Shown one piece after another: positions 1 through 10,311 of a stretch of DNA of 64,000 nt (the first letter of the stretch is position 1; each line of letters begins with the position of its first letter). The position numbers and the translations under genes are program-made. Location: the NCBI GenBank assembly GCA_016709545.1, contig JADJMO010000001.1, positions 434,001-498,000 of the forward strand, given 5' to 3'. The notes below the pieces were generated by a model. It saw only the letters and a program-made list of their open reading frames with translations, had not been told where the DNA came from and did not search any database. This stretch comes from Myxococcales bacterium. Its GTDB lineage: Bacteria; Myxococcota_A; Polyangia; Polyangiales; JADJMO01.

Positions 1-1047
1 GGCGGCGGTCGCCGAGTTCGTCCCTCCCGCGCTCCTCGCCATGGCTGGCAGCGCGGTGTCGGCGAACTCGCTGGCGCTGCGGTCGCCCGTCCTCACTCGT
101 CCGCCGGAATCTCCGAGGCCCGAGTCGACGCGGGGTGGGTTGCTCTTGTGGGCCGCTGGCTCGCCGAAGCTGCGCGCGGCCACGTCGGTGTAGCGACGCA
201 GCAGGGCCTGCACCTCCGCGAGGGTCTGGGGGCGCTGGCGCCGATCGCGGGTGAGCATCCGGCTCACCAGACCGGTCAAGTCCCGCGGGATGGTCGGCAT
301 GGCGACGGCGAGGTCGGGCAGCGACTCCATCGTGACCATCTTGATGATCTGGCCGATGTTGTCGGCCTGCGTCGGGCGCTCGCCGGAGAGGCACTCGAAG
401 AAGATCACGCCGAGCGCCCAGATGTCCGCGCGGTGGTCGATGTCCTTGTCGCCGAAGATCTGTTCGGGCGACATGTAGTACGGCGTGCCGAGCATCATGC
501 CGGTACCGGTGAGGCCCCCGGTGGCCCCGGTGGCCGTCTCGCTCGCCGCCACCTTGGCGATCCCGAAATCGAGCACCTTGATGCTGCTCGGTGCCCCCGG
601 CTCGTTGACGAGGAAGATGTTGTCGGGCTTCAGGTCGCGGTGGACGATGCCGGCGGCGTGGGCGGCTCCGACCGCTGAGACGACCGAGGCCATGATGCGC
701 GCGAACTCGGGGATGGGGAGCGAGCGCTCGCGGACCAGCCGCTCCCCCAGCGACTCCCCGTCGAGGTACTCCATGACCATGCACGGCGCACCGTCGTCGA
801 GTTCGAGGACGTCGTGGATCTCCACGATGTGAGGGTGACGGACGGCGCAGGACGCCCTCGCCTCGCGGAGGAACCGGGTGCGGACCTGCGCGTCCTGCGC
901 GGTCTCGGGGTGGAGCATCTTGAGGGCCACCATCTTGTCGGTGACGGTGTGCTTCGCCGCCCACACCGTGCCCATGCCGCCCTCGCCGAGCTTGCGCGCG
1001 AGCCGATACCGACCCGCCACCACAGCATCGGCAGCAAGCTCTACCAC
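1..1047 (-). CDS. Serine/threonine protein kinase, C-terminal part cut by window edge
   Basis: Hanks-type kinase that would phosphorylate Ser/Thr of target proteins. Seen: P-loop GEGGMG at residues 21-26, catalytic lysine in VALK (K43), HRDLKPDN (136-143), DFG (160-162) and SPE (193-195), all canonical, so the kinase should be active. The kinase domain ends near residue 270 and is followed by a low-complexity Ser/Thr/Ala/Pro stretch that runs off the left edge, so any transmembrane or sensor part is not visible. The start is the GTG at 1047, because an in-frame stop lies only 18-20 bases upstream. It sits about 100 bp downstream of moeA on the same strand. Confidence 0.9.
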   Translation of the reverse strand, partial: MVELAADAVVAGRYRLARKLGEGGMGTVWAAKHTVTDKMVALKMLHPETAQDAQVRTRFLREARASCAVRHPHIVEIHDVLELDDGAPCMVMEYLDGESLGERLVRERSLPIPEFARIMASVVSAVGAAHAAGIVHRDLKPDNIFLVNEPGAPSSIKVLDFGIAKVAASETATGATGGLTGTGMMLGTPYYMSPEQIFGDKDIDHRADIWALGVIFFECLSGERPTQADNIGQIIKMVTMESLPDLAVAMPTIPRDLTGLVSRMLTRDRRQRPQTLAEVQALLRRYTDVAARSFGEPAAHKSNPPRVDSGLGDSGGRVRTGDRSASEFADTALPAMARSAGGTNSATAA

Positions 1048-1147
1048 TCGCGGATGAGACCGCCGTCACCGCGCGAAAGCAAGGCCTCTCTGGCGCAGTC
1101 CCCCCGCTCGCCAGTCACTCTTGATCGGAGCGCAAGCGTGGCATGTC

Positions 1148-2320
1148 CTACAAGAACAGCACGTCCACGGTCTCGCCCGCGGCGAGGCCTGCGCTGTCCT
1201 TCGGCACCACCGCGACCGCTTCGGCGAGGCCGAGCGACACGATCGAGCCCGAGGCCTGCGAGGCGAGCGGCACCACCGAATCGCCCTCCACGCGCACGCG
1301 CACGAGCTCCGTGCGCCCGGGCTGGTGCTTCACCGCCGCGCCGAGCCGCATGCGTCGCGGGACGGGCAACGGCTGCGCGACCCCCGACAGCGCCGCGAGC
1401 AACGGCGCGCCGAACAGCAGGTAGGTGATGGCCGCCGACACCACGTTGCCCGGCAGCCCGAGCACGTACGTGGACCCTCGGCGTCCGAACGCGATCGGCT
1501 TGCCCGGCTTGAGCGCGACCTTGTGGAAGTCGAGCGTGACCCCGACCGCCTCGAGCGTGGGCCGCACCAGATCGTGATCGCCGACCGAGACGCCGCCGAT
1601 CGTGAACACCACGTCGGCGTTGGCGAGCGCCTCCTCGACCGCGGCGCGCAGCGCGACGGGCTCGTCGGCGGCGATCGGCAAGACCCGCGCGACCGCGCCC
1701 GCGGCCTCGGCGAACGCGGCGATGGTGGGCCCGTTGGTCTCGACGATCGTCCCCGCGCGCGGTGGATCGCCGGGCGCGCGGAGCTCGTCGCCGGTGGCGA
1801 GCACCGTCACGATCGGCCTGCGGACCACCTGCGGCTCGAGCTCCCCGAAGGTGAGGAGCAGCGGCAGGTGCTGCGGCCCGAGCCGCGTGCCGCGCGGGAT
1901 GCACAGCGCCCCCTCGGCCACGTCCACGCCGCGCGCGCGGATGTTGGCGCCGGCCTTGGGCAGCTCGCGGATGACGAGGCGGTCGCCCTCGCGGGAGACG
2001 TTCTCCTGCATCACCACCGCCTGCGTACCGACCGGCGTGGGCGCGCCCGTGAAGATCCGCATCGCGGTGCCGCGCGCGAGAGCAGGCGGCGTGGGCCCTC
2101 CCGCGCGGCTCTCCGCGAGCACCGTGCGCTCCTCGCCCTTCGTGTCGAGCTCGATCGCGTACCCGTCCATCGCCGAGTGATCGAACGCCGGCAACGCCTC
2201 GCGCGCGTGGAGGTCCCGCGCGAGCACCCGGCCCATCGCCGCCCGCGCCGGCACCCGCTCCGCGCCGAGCGCGCGGACGTTGGCCAGGATCAGTGCCTGG
2301 GCTTCGTCGAGATCAATCAC
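1148..2320 (-). CDS. moeA: Molybdopterin molybdenumtransferase MoeA
   Basis: Catalyses insertion of molybdate into adenylylated molybdopterin in the cytoplasm, the last step of molybdenum cofactor synthesis. The 390-residue length is normal. Seen: the signature FDHSAMDGYA near residues 50-60, ATGDEL near the middle, IGGVSVGDHD and GLPGNVVSA further on, all typical of MoeA. The GTG start overlaps the stop of the upstream zinc-ribbon gene as GTGA, implying translational coupling. An open frame continues upstream in the same register, but it only shadows the previous gene. No other molybdenum cofactor gene is next to it. Confidence 0.93.
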   Translation of the reverse strand: MIDLDEAQALILANVRALGAERVPARAAMGRVLARDLHAREALPAFDHSAMDGYAIELDTKGEERTVLAESRAGGPTPPALARGTAMRIFTGAPTPVGTQAVVMQENVSREGDRLVIRELPKAGANIRARGVDVAEGALCIPRGTRLGPQHLPLLLTFGELEPQVVRRPIVTVLATGDELRAPGDPPRAGTIVETNGPTIAAFAEAAGAVARVLPIAADEPVALRAAVEEALANADVVFTIGGVSVGDHDLVRPTLEAVGVTLDFHKVALKPGKPIAFGRRGSTYVLGLPGNVVSAAITYLLFGAPLLAALSGVAQPLPVPRRMRLGAAVKHQPGRTELVRVRVEGDSVVPLASQASGSIVSLGLAEAVAVVPKDSAGLAAGETVDVLFL

Positions 2321-4130
2321 GGTTTCTCCACGATCGAGGCGTCGAGCTCGGTGGCGGTGGACTTGCCCTTGTCGATCGGCACCGCGCGCACGACCACGCC
2401 GACCACGTCGACCAGGTCGTTCTTCTGCAGCTGCGCGCCGGCGGGCAGGAGCAGGCGCACGACGGGGCAGGGGGCCTCGTCGCCGGCCTTCGCGCACACC
2501 GTCTCGGCGATGGCCACGCCGCGCCCGTCTTCTTCCAGCGTGGTGAGGATCTTCACGCGCCCGCTCACGAGCTTGCCGGCGCTCGCGTCGGGGGCCTTCA
2601 CCACGTCGTCGAGCTTGGTCTTGGCCTCGGCCTTGAGCGCCTTCTGCGCCTCGGCGAGGTCCTTGGCGACGACGATCCCGCTCACCGTGGCGGCGCGCGG
2701 CGCGAACTTGCCCCCGAAGGCGACGACCGTGAGCGTGGCCTCGGTCACGGTGACCTTGCCCTTGAACACGCCCTCCTTGTCGGCGGTGAGCTTCGTCGTG
2801 CCGATGGTGACGAACGCGCCCGGCGCAGTGCGGCCCGAGACGAATGCCTCTCCGGTGACGAGCGCGCGACGACCGGGCAACGCGAGCCGCAGCGGCGCGA
2901 CGGGGATCGAGACCTCGACGGTGCCCTCGGTGCCGTCGACGGCGTAAGCGATCTTCTTCGCGAGCGTCTTGCCGTCGGTGGTCACCGGATCGAGCGCGAC
3001 GCGGACCTTGTCGCCCTCGACCTTCTTCCCCTCGACGGTGACCTTCTTCACGTCGGGCGCGAGGTCGAACTGGAGCTCGACGGCGGGCTCGCCCTCCCCG
3101 AGCGGCGCGAGCGATGCCTTCACGAGGAACGGCACCACGACCTCGAGCGAGATCTTCTGCGCCTTGCTGCCCTTCTTGACGACGATCTCCCCGGAGAACG
3201 CGTTCTTGCCCGCCTTGAGCGCGTCTTCGCCGAGGGGCAACGTGGCCTTCTTGCCGGAGAACTCGCCGCTCTTGTCCTTGCCGAGGTCGATGGTCGCGCC
3301 GTCCTCGCAGGTGTCGCACTGGACCACGAGGCTCTGCGCGCCGTCCTTGGTGCGCACGGTGCCAGACAGCGCCGGCGGCCCACTCGGGCGCAGGAAGAGG
3401 AAGAACACCGCGACCCGGTGCCGAGCAGCGCGAGGAGGATCAGCGCGATCGCGAGGCCCCGACCCGAACGCTTGGGCGCGGGCGCGACCTCGTCGAGCAC
3501 CGCGGGATCGAACGCGGGGGGTGGCGCGAATTCCGGCTGCGGGGCCGGTTGCGCCGGTGGATAGCTCGGCGCGCCGTAGCCCGGGGGTGGCGCGAAGGCG
3601 GGTGCTGGCGCCGTCGGCGGAGGATACGCAGGCGGCGGTGCGTAGTCAGGCGCCGGCGCCGTCTGCGGATGGGTGGGCGCGATGCCAGGGAGTGCCACGC
3701 CCACGAGGGTGCCCTTCGGCACGTTCGACTTGGCGGCGCGGGTCATCTCGACCGGCACCCCCGGGGTGGCGACGCCGATCATCGTGGCGTTCAGCGGCTT
3801 GCGCGTGACGCCGGCGGGGGGTGCCATCGCTGCCGGGGCGACCGCGGGCGCGGCAGGGTAGGGTTGCGGGAGCGGCTGCGGCTGGGCCGGCGGTGCCTGT
3901 GGTTGCGGGCGGATCCCCATCGACCGAGCAGCCTCGGCCATCTCCGCTGCGGACGGAGCCGCGATCCCGACCACGGTCTTGAGGCCGATTTTCTGCGGCG
4001 GAGGAGAGGGGGCAGGGGCAACGGGGACAGGCGCGGCCGCAAGGGGCTGCGAGGTGCCGCACTCGTTGCAGAACCGGGCGCCGAGGGGCAGGGGCGCCCG
4101 GCAGGATACGCACGGTTGGCTGGCCGCCAT
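2317..4130 (-). CDS. Zinc-ribbon, single-pass membrane protein with beta-rich C-terminal region (one frame break)
   Basis: Function unknown. Seen: an N-terminal zinc ribbon with CVSC and CNEC in the first ~25 residues, then a ~210-residue Pro/Ala-rich linker, one transmembrane helix, and a ~350-residue Lys/Val/Thr-rich region that looks beta-structured. The linker holds three spaced copies of a short motif of the form T-x-(V/I)-G-(V/I)-A-x-P near residues 52, 117 and 143. The frame changes inside the helix near 3414, where a GGG run appears one base short; restoring one G joins both halves into ~604 residues. The gene leads an apparent operon with moeA. Zinc-ribbon plus Pro-rich linker plus helix is common among myxobacterial proteins of unknown role. 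Confidence 0.7.
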
Positions 4131-4220
4131 GGGTTTTGCGAGCGTAGACGATCGGAGGTCGTGCCGGAACCTACCTTGCCTTCACCCTCCGAGTGCGCCA
4201 TCCTGCTCGGTCACAGTTCA

Positions 4221-4236
4221 GGTGGAACGTTCCACC
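4221..4236. promoter_or_regulatory. 16-bp perfect palindrome between divergent genes
   Basis: GGTGGAACGTTCCACC is a perfect palindrome in the 175-bp region between the zinc-ribbon gene (minus) and the lipoprotein at 4306 (plus). Its position suggests an operator for a dimeric regulator of one or both genes. The regulator is unknown. Confidence 0.4.
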
Positions 4237-4305
4237 CCTTGCTGATCACGCTGTTCGCTTCCTTGCCGTGTTTGGCGGGGTACCTCTGAAAGGAGTCTGG
4301 GAAAC

Positions 4306-5552
4306 ATGACCAAGTCTTTGCGTTGGGGCGTCGGCTCCCTCATGGCCCTCGCCGGTCTCGTCGCCGTTACCTCGTTCGTCGGTTGCAGCGACGACGAGCC
4401 GGGCCCCGGACCGGTCGACACGGACACGGGCACGCCGGACACCGGCACCGACACGGGCACCGACTCCGGCGCGCCGATCGACACTGGCTCAGATGCTGCG
4501 GAGACCGAGACGACGATTTTCGTCGCCGACCGAGCCGTGACTCTGCTGCACGCTTCGCCGGACCTCGGTGCCAAACTCTTCTGCCTGGGGCGTTTCCTAC
4601 CGACCCGACTGCCGCAGACAGCAAGCCATCGGCCGCCCTTGGTCCGATCGGCAAGCCTGACGCAGCTGCGCCCACGGATCCAACGAAGTTCACAGCCCTG
4701 ACGTACGGTTCCGTCGTCCCGATCCCCCTTTCAGCGACGGCCGTTGGCGCGCTCAAGGCCTTCACCGTGGCCATCTGGCCGGTGGCGACCAACCCGCTGA
4801 CCGAGGGTAAGAAGTGCGAAGATACTTGGGCGGCCGTCGACAAGACCAAGGCCGGCGTTGCCTGGCTCAAGGTCGACAAGAACGCGGTCGATGTCGGCCA
4901 GTCGGGCCTGATTGCCATCAAGGGATGCGCGGCCGCATCGACGGCCACGACGCCGGAGTGCGGTCCCGATGGTGCGGCAGCCTCGATCAAGTGGGAGCTC
5001 CACAAGCTCGACACCGTCAAGCCGAGCGCCTTCGCGGGTGGCGGCACCGGCGCAAAGACCGGCATCCAGTTCATTCACTTGTCGAAGTTCGCCTCGCTCG
5101 ACACAACGGGAGGCCTGGACTTCTACCTCCAGGGCTGGGGTCCGGTCAGCGCCGGCGACGCAGCAGCGATGCTGGCGACGCGGCGACCGGACGCCGCCGA
5201 TGGCGGCACCAGCATTGGTCCGGTCGGGACGCCCGTCCTGGTCGCGGCTGGCGCCAAGTATGGTGACATTGCTCCCAAGTCGGTCGGCGTGCAGCTCGCC
5301 GGTGACCTCACCCTGTCGCGCTTGCACTTCTTCCCGAAGGACACGCCCATCGCCAACGTCAACGCGGCCATCGCTGGCGGGCCTCGACCAGGCGGTTCCC
5401 CTGAAAGACTTCCTCGCGGGCTACGCCGTCGTCGGCGGCGGCTTCAAGGACGGCCAGAACCAGTTCGTTGCTGCCTTCGGTGCGCCGGTTCCCAAGGTCT
5501 CCGGCGATCCCACGGTGGCCTGCGCATCGCCTTCGGCCGCGCGGACTTCTGA
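4306..5552 (+). pseudogene. DUF4397-like lipoprotein, broken by three frame changes
   Basis: Secreted lipoprotein of unknown role. Seen: a signal peptide with lipobox ending VTSFVGC, an acidic Asp-Thr-Gly linker with repeated DTG, then VTLLHASPDLGAK, which resembles the start of DUF4397 domains, followed by ~300 residues of beta-rich sequence. A good ribosome site (AAAGGAG) precedes the ATG. Three frame changes are needed to read it through: near 4590 (G run one short), near 5380 (one base extra) and near 5520 (one base short), ending at the stop at 5552. The amino-acid character stays coherent across each break, so sequencing error is as likely as a true pseudogene. The family assignment is from the opening motif only. 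Confidence 0.6.
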
Positions 5553-5602
5553 TCGACGTCGCGCCACTGGCGCTGAGTTCGCGGGCGCGTTCCTCTCGAG
5601 GA

Positions 5603-5620
5603 CCGCGCTCGCGGCTTTTT
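5603..5620 (+). terminator. Intrinsic terminator after the DUF4397-like lipoprotein
   Basis: CCGC-GCTC-GCGG stem-loop followed directly by CTTTTT, about 50 bp after the stop at 5552. The rest of 5553-5851, up to the convergent pump gene, holds no gene that I can support. Confidence 0.6.
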
Positions 5621-5851
5621 GTGACCCTGTCCGGCTAGACCGAACATGCGGAAGCGCAAGCTTCGGTCGGAATCCGACAGGCCCTGGTCGCAGTCCCCTT
5701 GCAACCCAACTCCAGAAGACGCATCGAAGAAGTGCGCCCTGAGAAGGGCACTCGCATCTTCCTCCCTCTGGCTGGTGCCGGGCAGTCGACGGCGCCAGTC
5801 ATTTTTTTGTGCCGCGCGACCGAGGTCTGCGCGCGGGAGGCTGAGCGACGG

Positions 5852-8800
5852 TCAGTGGGAAGGGGCGAGGTCGGGTGGAGACTCCGCGGGCGGAGACGCG
5901 TCGGGCGGAGACGCGTCGGGCGGACCGTCGGTGGTCGACTCGGCGGTCGGAGCCGCACCAGGTTCGGCGGGCGCCACCGGCGGCTTCGCCAGCCGTGCCC
6001 TTCGCCGCATCACCAGCACCAGCATCGCTGGCATCGCGAGCACGGAGCCCACGACGCCCACCAGGAGCCCACCGATCACGACGGTCGCGAGCGGACGCTG
6101 CACCTCGGCGCCCGCGCTCTTGGCGATGGCCATCGGGATGAAGCCCAGCGCCGCTACCAGCGCCGTCGAGATCGTCGGCCGGAACGCGCTGCTGGCCGCC
6201 TCGCGCACCCGGGCTTCGGGGGAGCCCTCGTCGCCGCTGTCGAGCAGCCGCGTCGTGAGCACGACCCCGCTCATGACCGCCACGCCCGCGAGCGCGATGA
6301 ACCCGACCATGGCCGGAATCGAGAACGGCATCCCGCGCGCGAACAGCGAGACGAGCCCGCCGCCGAGCGCGAAGGGCAGCGAGAGCAGCGTGCACATCGT
6401 GAGCAGCACCGACCGGTAGCTCAGGTACAGCATCACCGCGATGATCCCGAGGGCCACCGGCACGAGCATCATCAGGCGCTCGTTCGCGCGCTGGAAGTTC
6501 TCGAACTGTCCGCCCCACGCGAGCTCGATCCCGGGCGGCACTGGCACCTGCGCGACGCGCTGCTTCGCGTCGTTCACGAAGCCGACGAGGTCGCGGCCGC
6601 GCACGTTGGCCTCGACCACCAGGCGGCGCCGCAGCTTGTCGCGGGTGATCTGGAAGATCCCGCGCTCGACCTTGATGTCGGCGACCGCGGAGAGCGGGAC
6701 CATCTCGCCCCCATCGTCTGCACGGCGAAGCGCGCGAGGTCCGCCTCGCTCTTGAGCGCGTCGCCGCTGATCTTGAGCACCAGGTCGAACACCCGCTCGC
6801 CCTCGTAGATCTCGCCGACCTTCTGGCCGGCGCGGGCCACCTCGATGGCGTCGAGGATCGACTTCGGCGCGACCCCGAGGCGCGCGGCCTTCTCGCGGTT
6901 GATGCGCACGCGGATCGTGGGGAGGCCCCACGGGATCTCGCGCTTCACGTCGGCGGCGCCCGGGGTGCCCGCGATGGCGGCCTGGAGCTTCTCGGCGAGC
7001 TGCGACATCTCCTGCAGATCGTCGCCGTAGATCTTGAGCGCGACGTCGGATTTGACGCCGGCGATGAGGTCGTTCACGCGCATCTCGATCGGCTGCGAGA
7101 CGGCGACGAACTCGCCGGGCGAGTGGCCCTCGAGCTTCTTGTCGATCTCCTCGGCGAGCTTCTCGGGGGTCAGGCCCGGGCGCCACTCCTCGCGGGGGCG
7201 CAGGATCACGAACACGTCGCTGCCCTCGGGACCCTGCGGGTCGACGCTGCCCTCGGTGCGGCCGGTGCGCGTCACCACCTTGATCACCTCGGGCACCTCG
7301 CGGAGCAGCACGCGCTCCTTCTCGAGCGAGAGCTCCGTCGCCTGCCCCACGCCGGTGCTGATGGGGCGGCGGACGTCGAGCGCGAAGTCGCCCTCGAAGA
7401 TGCGCGGGAGGAACTCGGCGCCGAGGCGCAGACCAGGCGCGATGCACGCGGCGGTGATGACCAGCGCGACGACGACGGTGACCTTGGGCCGCGCGACGAC
7501 GCGAGCGAGGGCGGGCTCGTAGAACCGGCGCATCAGGCGTACGAGCCGGGGCTCGCGCGGGTCGTCGAACTTGCCGAGCAGGCTCGGGGCCAAGGCCGGC
7601 ACCAGCACGAGGGCGTAGAACAGCGCGCCGGCGAGCATGAACACCAGCGAGACCACCACGGGCCGGAACATCTTGCCCTCGACGTCCTCGAGGGTGGCGA
7701 GCGGCAGGAACACGAGCAGCACGATGATGACCGCGAACAGCACCGGGCGCGCGGTCACGGCGCAGGCGTCGACGATGGCCGCCCGTTTCTTCGCGCGATC
7801 CCCCTGGTGCGCGGCGGCGTGCAGGGCGCCCTCGACCATGACCACCGCGCCCTCGACGACGATGCCGAAGTCGACCGCGCCGAGCGACATCACGTTGGCG
7901 CTCATCCCGGTGAGGCGGAGACCGGTGAACGCGACCAGCATGGCGAACGGGATCGCGCCGCTCACGAGGAGCCCGGCCCGCAGCGACCCGAGCGTGAGCA
8001 GGAGGACGACGACGACCACGCCGGCGCCCTCGAACAGGTTGCGCACGACGGTCGCGACCGTGCGCTCGATGAACGAGGCGCGGTCGAGGAACGGCACGAC
8101 GCGCATGCCCTTGGGCAGCACCTTGTTGACGTTGTCCACCTCGGTCTTGACCCGGTGGACGACGTCGCGGCTGTTCTCGCCCTTGAGCAGGAGGACGAAG
8201 CCCGCCACCACCTCGCCCTTGCCGTTCATCGTCATCGAGCCCTGACGCAGCGCGGGGCCCGTGTCGATCTCGCCGAGCATGCCGAGGGTGAGCGGCACGC
8301 CGCCCTCCTGGGTCTTGACCACCGAGTCGTTGATCTCGTCCAGGTTGCGGAACCGCGCCTCTGCGCGCAGCACGAGCTGCTCGCCGGACTTCTCGATGGT
8401 GCCGCCGCCGGCGTTCTGGTTGTCGCGCTCGAGCGCCGCGCGGACCTCCTCGAGCGAGACCTTGTGCGCCGCCAGCTTCTGGGGATCGAGGGTGATCCGG
8501 AACTGCTTCAGCTCGCCGCCGAAGTGGACGGTCTCGATCACGCCCTTGACCTGACGGAGCTTCGGGCCGATGACCCAGTCCATGGTCGTGCGGAGCTCCT
8601 CGGGCGTGAACGTGGGGCCCTCGAGCACGAACATGAAGATCTCGCCGAGCCCCGTGGCGATGGGCCCGAGTTCCGGGGTGCCCGAGCCCTTGGGGATCCG
8701 GTCGCGCACGTCGACGAGGCGCTCGCCGACCTGCTGGCGCGCGAAGTAGACGTCGATGTCGTCGCGGAAGATCAGCGTGACCACGCTGATGCCGAGCTTG

Positions 8801-9054
8801 CTGATGCTGCGGACCTCCTTGAGGCCCGGCGTGCCCGCCATCGCGCGCTCGACGGGCAGCGTGATCGTGCGCTCCACCTCGGCGGGCGCGAGCGCGGGCG
8901 CGGCCGTGACGACCTGCACCTGGTTGTTGGTCACGTCGGGCACGGCGTCGACCGGCAGCGTGAGCAGCGACACCGCGCCGATCAGCGCGAGCACGACGGT
9001 GGCGGTGAGCGCGACGCCGATGCGGGCCGCGATCCAGCGGACGAAGGCCTCCAT
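5852..9054 (-). CDS. CzcA/CusA-like heavy-metal RND efflux pump (one frame break)
   Basis: Inner-membrane proton-driven pump that would drive metal ions out through a three-part channel. Seen: N-terminal helix beginning MEAFVRWIAARIG, periplasmic loops, the TM4 signature VDFGIVVEGAVVMVEG (usual heavy-metal form has D where this has the first E, and N at the final G), and a C-terminal set of helices ending in a Pro/Asp/Ser-rich tail. About 1067 residues, normal for the family. The frame shifts near 6710, where a C run on the plus strand (G run in the gene) appears one base short. It is the last gene of the operon, 3 bp after the TolC-like gene. Which metal is exported cannot be told from the sequence. 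Confidence 0.88.
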
Positions 9055-9057
9055 CGA

Positions 9058-10311
9058 TCAGGGGACCTCCCCGATCAACCCCGCGAGCTCGCCGTAGGCG
9101 CGGTAGCCGATGGCGGCGACGTCGAGGCGACGGGCGCGCGCGGTGGCGAGGTCGCGGCGCGCGAGGAACACCCGCGTGGCCTCGAGCTTGCCAGCCTTCC
9201 AGGCCGCGACGGAGGCATCGACCACCGCCTGCGCGGCCGGCAGCGCGAGGGTGTCGACGGTGACGAGCGCGGTGCGGGCCGCGGTGTACGCGGCGAACGC
9301 GCCCTTGGCCCGGGCGTGCAGGGCGGTCGTGGCGATGATCTTGGCGGCCTTCGCCCGGTCGGCCTCGGCGTCGGCGCGGGCGATCTCGGCCTGGTTCTTC
9401 CGCAGGACCGGGAACGACCACGAGAGGCCCACGCCGTACTTGAAAGCGCCGAGGTCGGTGCGGCCCGCCGAGAGGATGAAGTTCACGGGCGTGTACTTCT
9501 CGGACTCCCAGCGATCCTTGGACGCGAGGAAGAACGTGGCCTCCTGTTCCGCCGCCAGCAGGACCGGTGACGAGGCGTCGAGCTTGGCGACCAGGGCGGC
9601 GTCGTCCTTCCAGGGGAGCGCCGGCAGCTCGATGACCGGGGCGTCGTCAGGGGCCTCGAGCGTGGGCTCGCCGATCGCGATCGACAGGCGTGCCTTCGCG
9701 GTGGAGACCGTGATGTCGGCCTCTACCTTGGACTGCACCCAGCGCGCGACCTCTCCCTCGGCGACGGCCGCGTCGACCGCGGTCGCGTCCTTCGCCTCGA
9801 GGCGCCCCTTGACGTAGGTCGACTCCTCGCGCGCGACCTTCTCGCCCGCGAGCGCCTCCTTGCGGCGCGCGAGCGCGATGGCGAGCTCTCCCCAGGCGGT
9901 GACGGCCTCGCCCACCGCGGCGGCGGCGGCGGCCGCGCGGGCGGTCTTCTTCCACGCGACGAGGCCGTCGACCTCGGCGACGCGCTTGTCGCGCTGGCCC
10001 GCGAGCTCGATCGGCAGCCAGAGGTTGGCCTGGACGGCGGCGACGCCGCTCGTGTCCTTGCTGCGATCGACGAACACCTCGAGGTACGGGTTGGTCAGCG
10101 GTGGGAGGCCGGCCGCGGCCTTCTGCGACCCGGCGAGCTTGACCTCGGCGGCCGCGAGCAAGGTGAGCGGGCCCTTCTCGCGGGCCTTGCGCGCGACCTC
10201 CGTGGCCGTCGGCAATGGGGCGGCGTCGGCGAGAGCCGGCATCGCGAGCGCGGGGACCACGAGCGCGACCAGCGTCCAGGGGACGAGCGCCGTGATGGAG
10301 GTACGAGTCAT
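9058..10311 (-). CDS. TolC/CzcC-like outer membrane efflux channel
   Basis: Outer-membrane component that completes the RND efflux complex. Seen: a signal peptide (MTRTSITALVPWTLVALVVP...ADA), long Ala/Lys/Glu-rich helical stretches typical of the periplasmic barrel, and family length (417 residues). The ATG overlaps the adaptor gene's stop as ATGA, so the start is well fixed and translation is likely coupled. Flanked by the adaptor upstream and the pump downstream. Confidence 0.85.
   Translation of the reverse strand: MTRTSITALVPWTLVALVVPALAMPALADAAPLPTATEVARKAREKGPLTLLAAAEVKLAGSQKAAAGLPPLTNPYLEVFVDRSKDTSGVAAVQANLWLPIELAGQRDKRVAEVDGLVAWKKTARAAAAAAAVGEAVTAWGELAIALARRKEALAGEKVAREESTYVKGRLEAKDATAVDAAVAEGEVARWVQSKVEADITVSTAKARLSIAIGEPTLEAPDDAPVIELPALPWKDDAALVAKLDASSPVLLAAEQEATFFLASKDRWESEKYTPVNFILSAGRTDLGAFKYGVGLSWSFPVLRKNQAEIARADAEADRAKAAKIIATTALHARAKGAFAAYTAARTALVTVDTLALPAAQAVVDASVAAWKAGKLEATRVFLARRDLATARARRLDVAAIGYRAYGELAGLIGEVP

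Noticed and set aside
1121..2947. 608-codon plus-strand frame across moeA
   Set aside because: His/Arg/Asp-rich shadow of moeA and the zinc-ribbon gene, with no recognisable domain.
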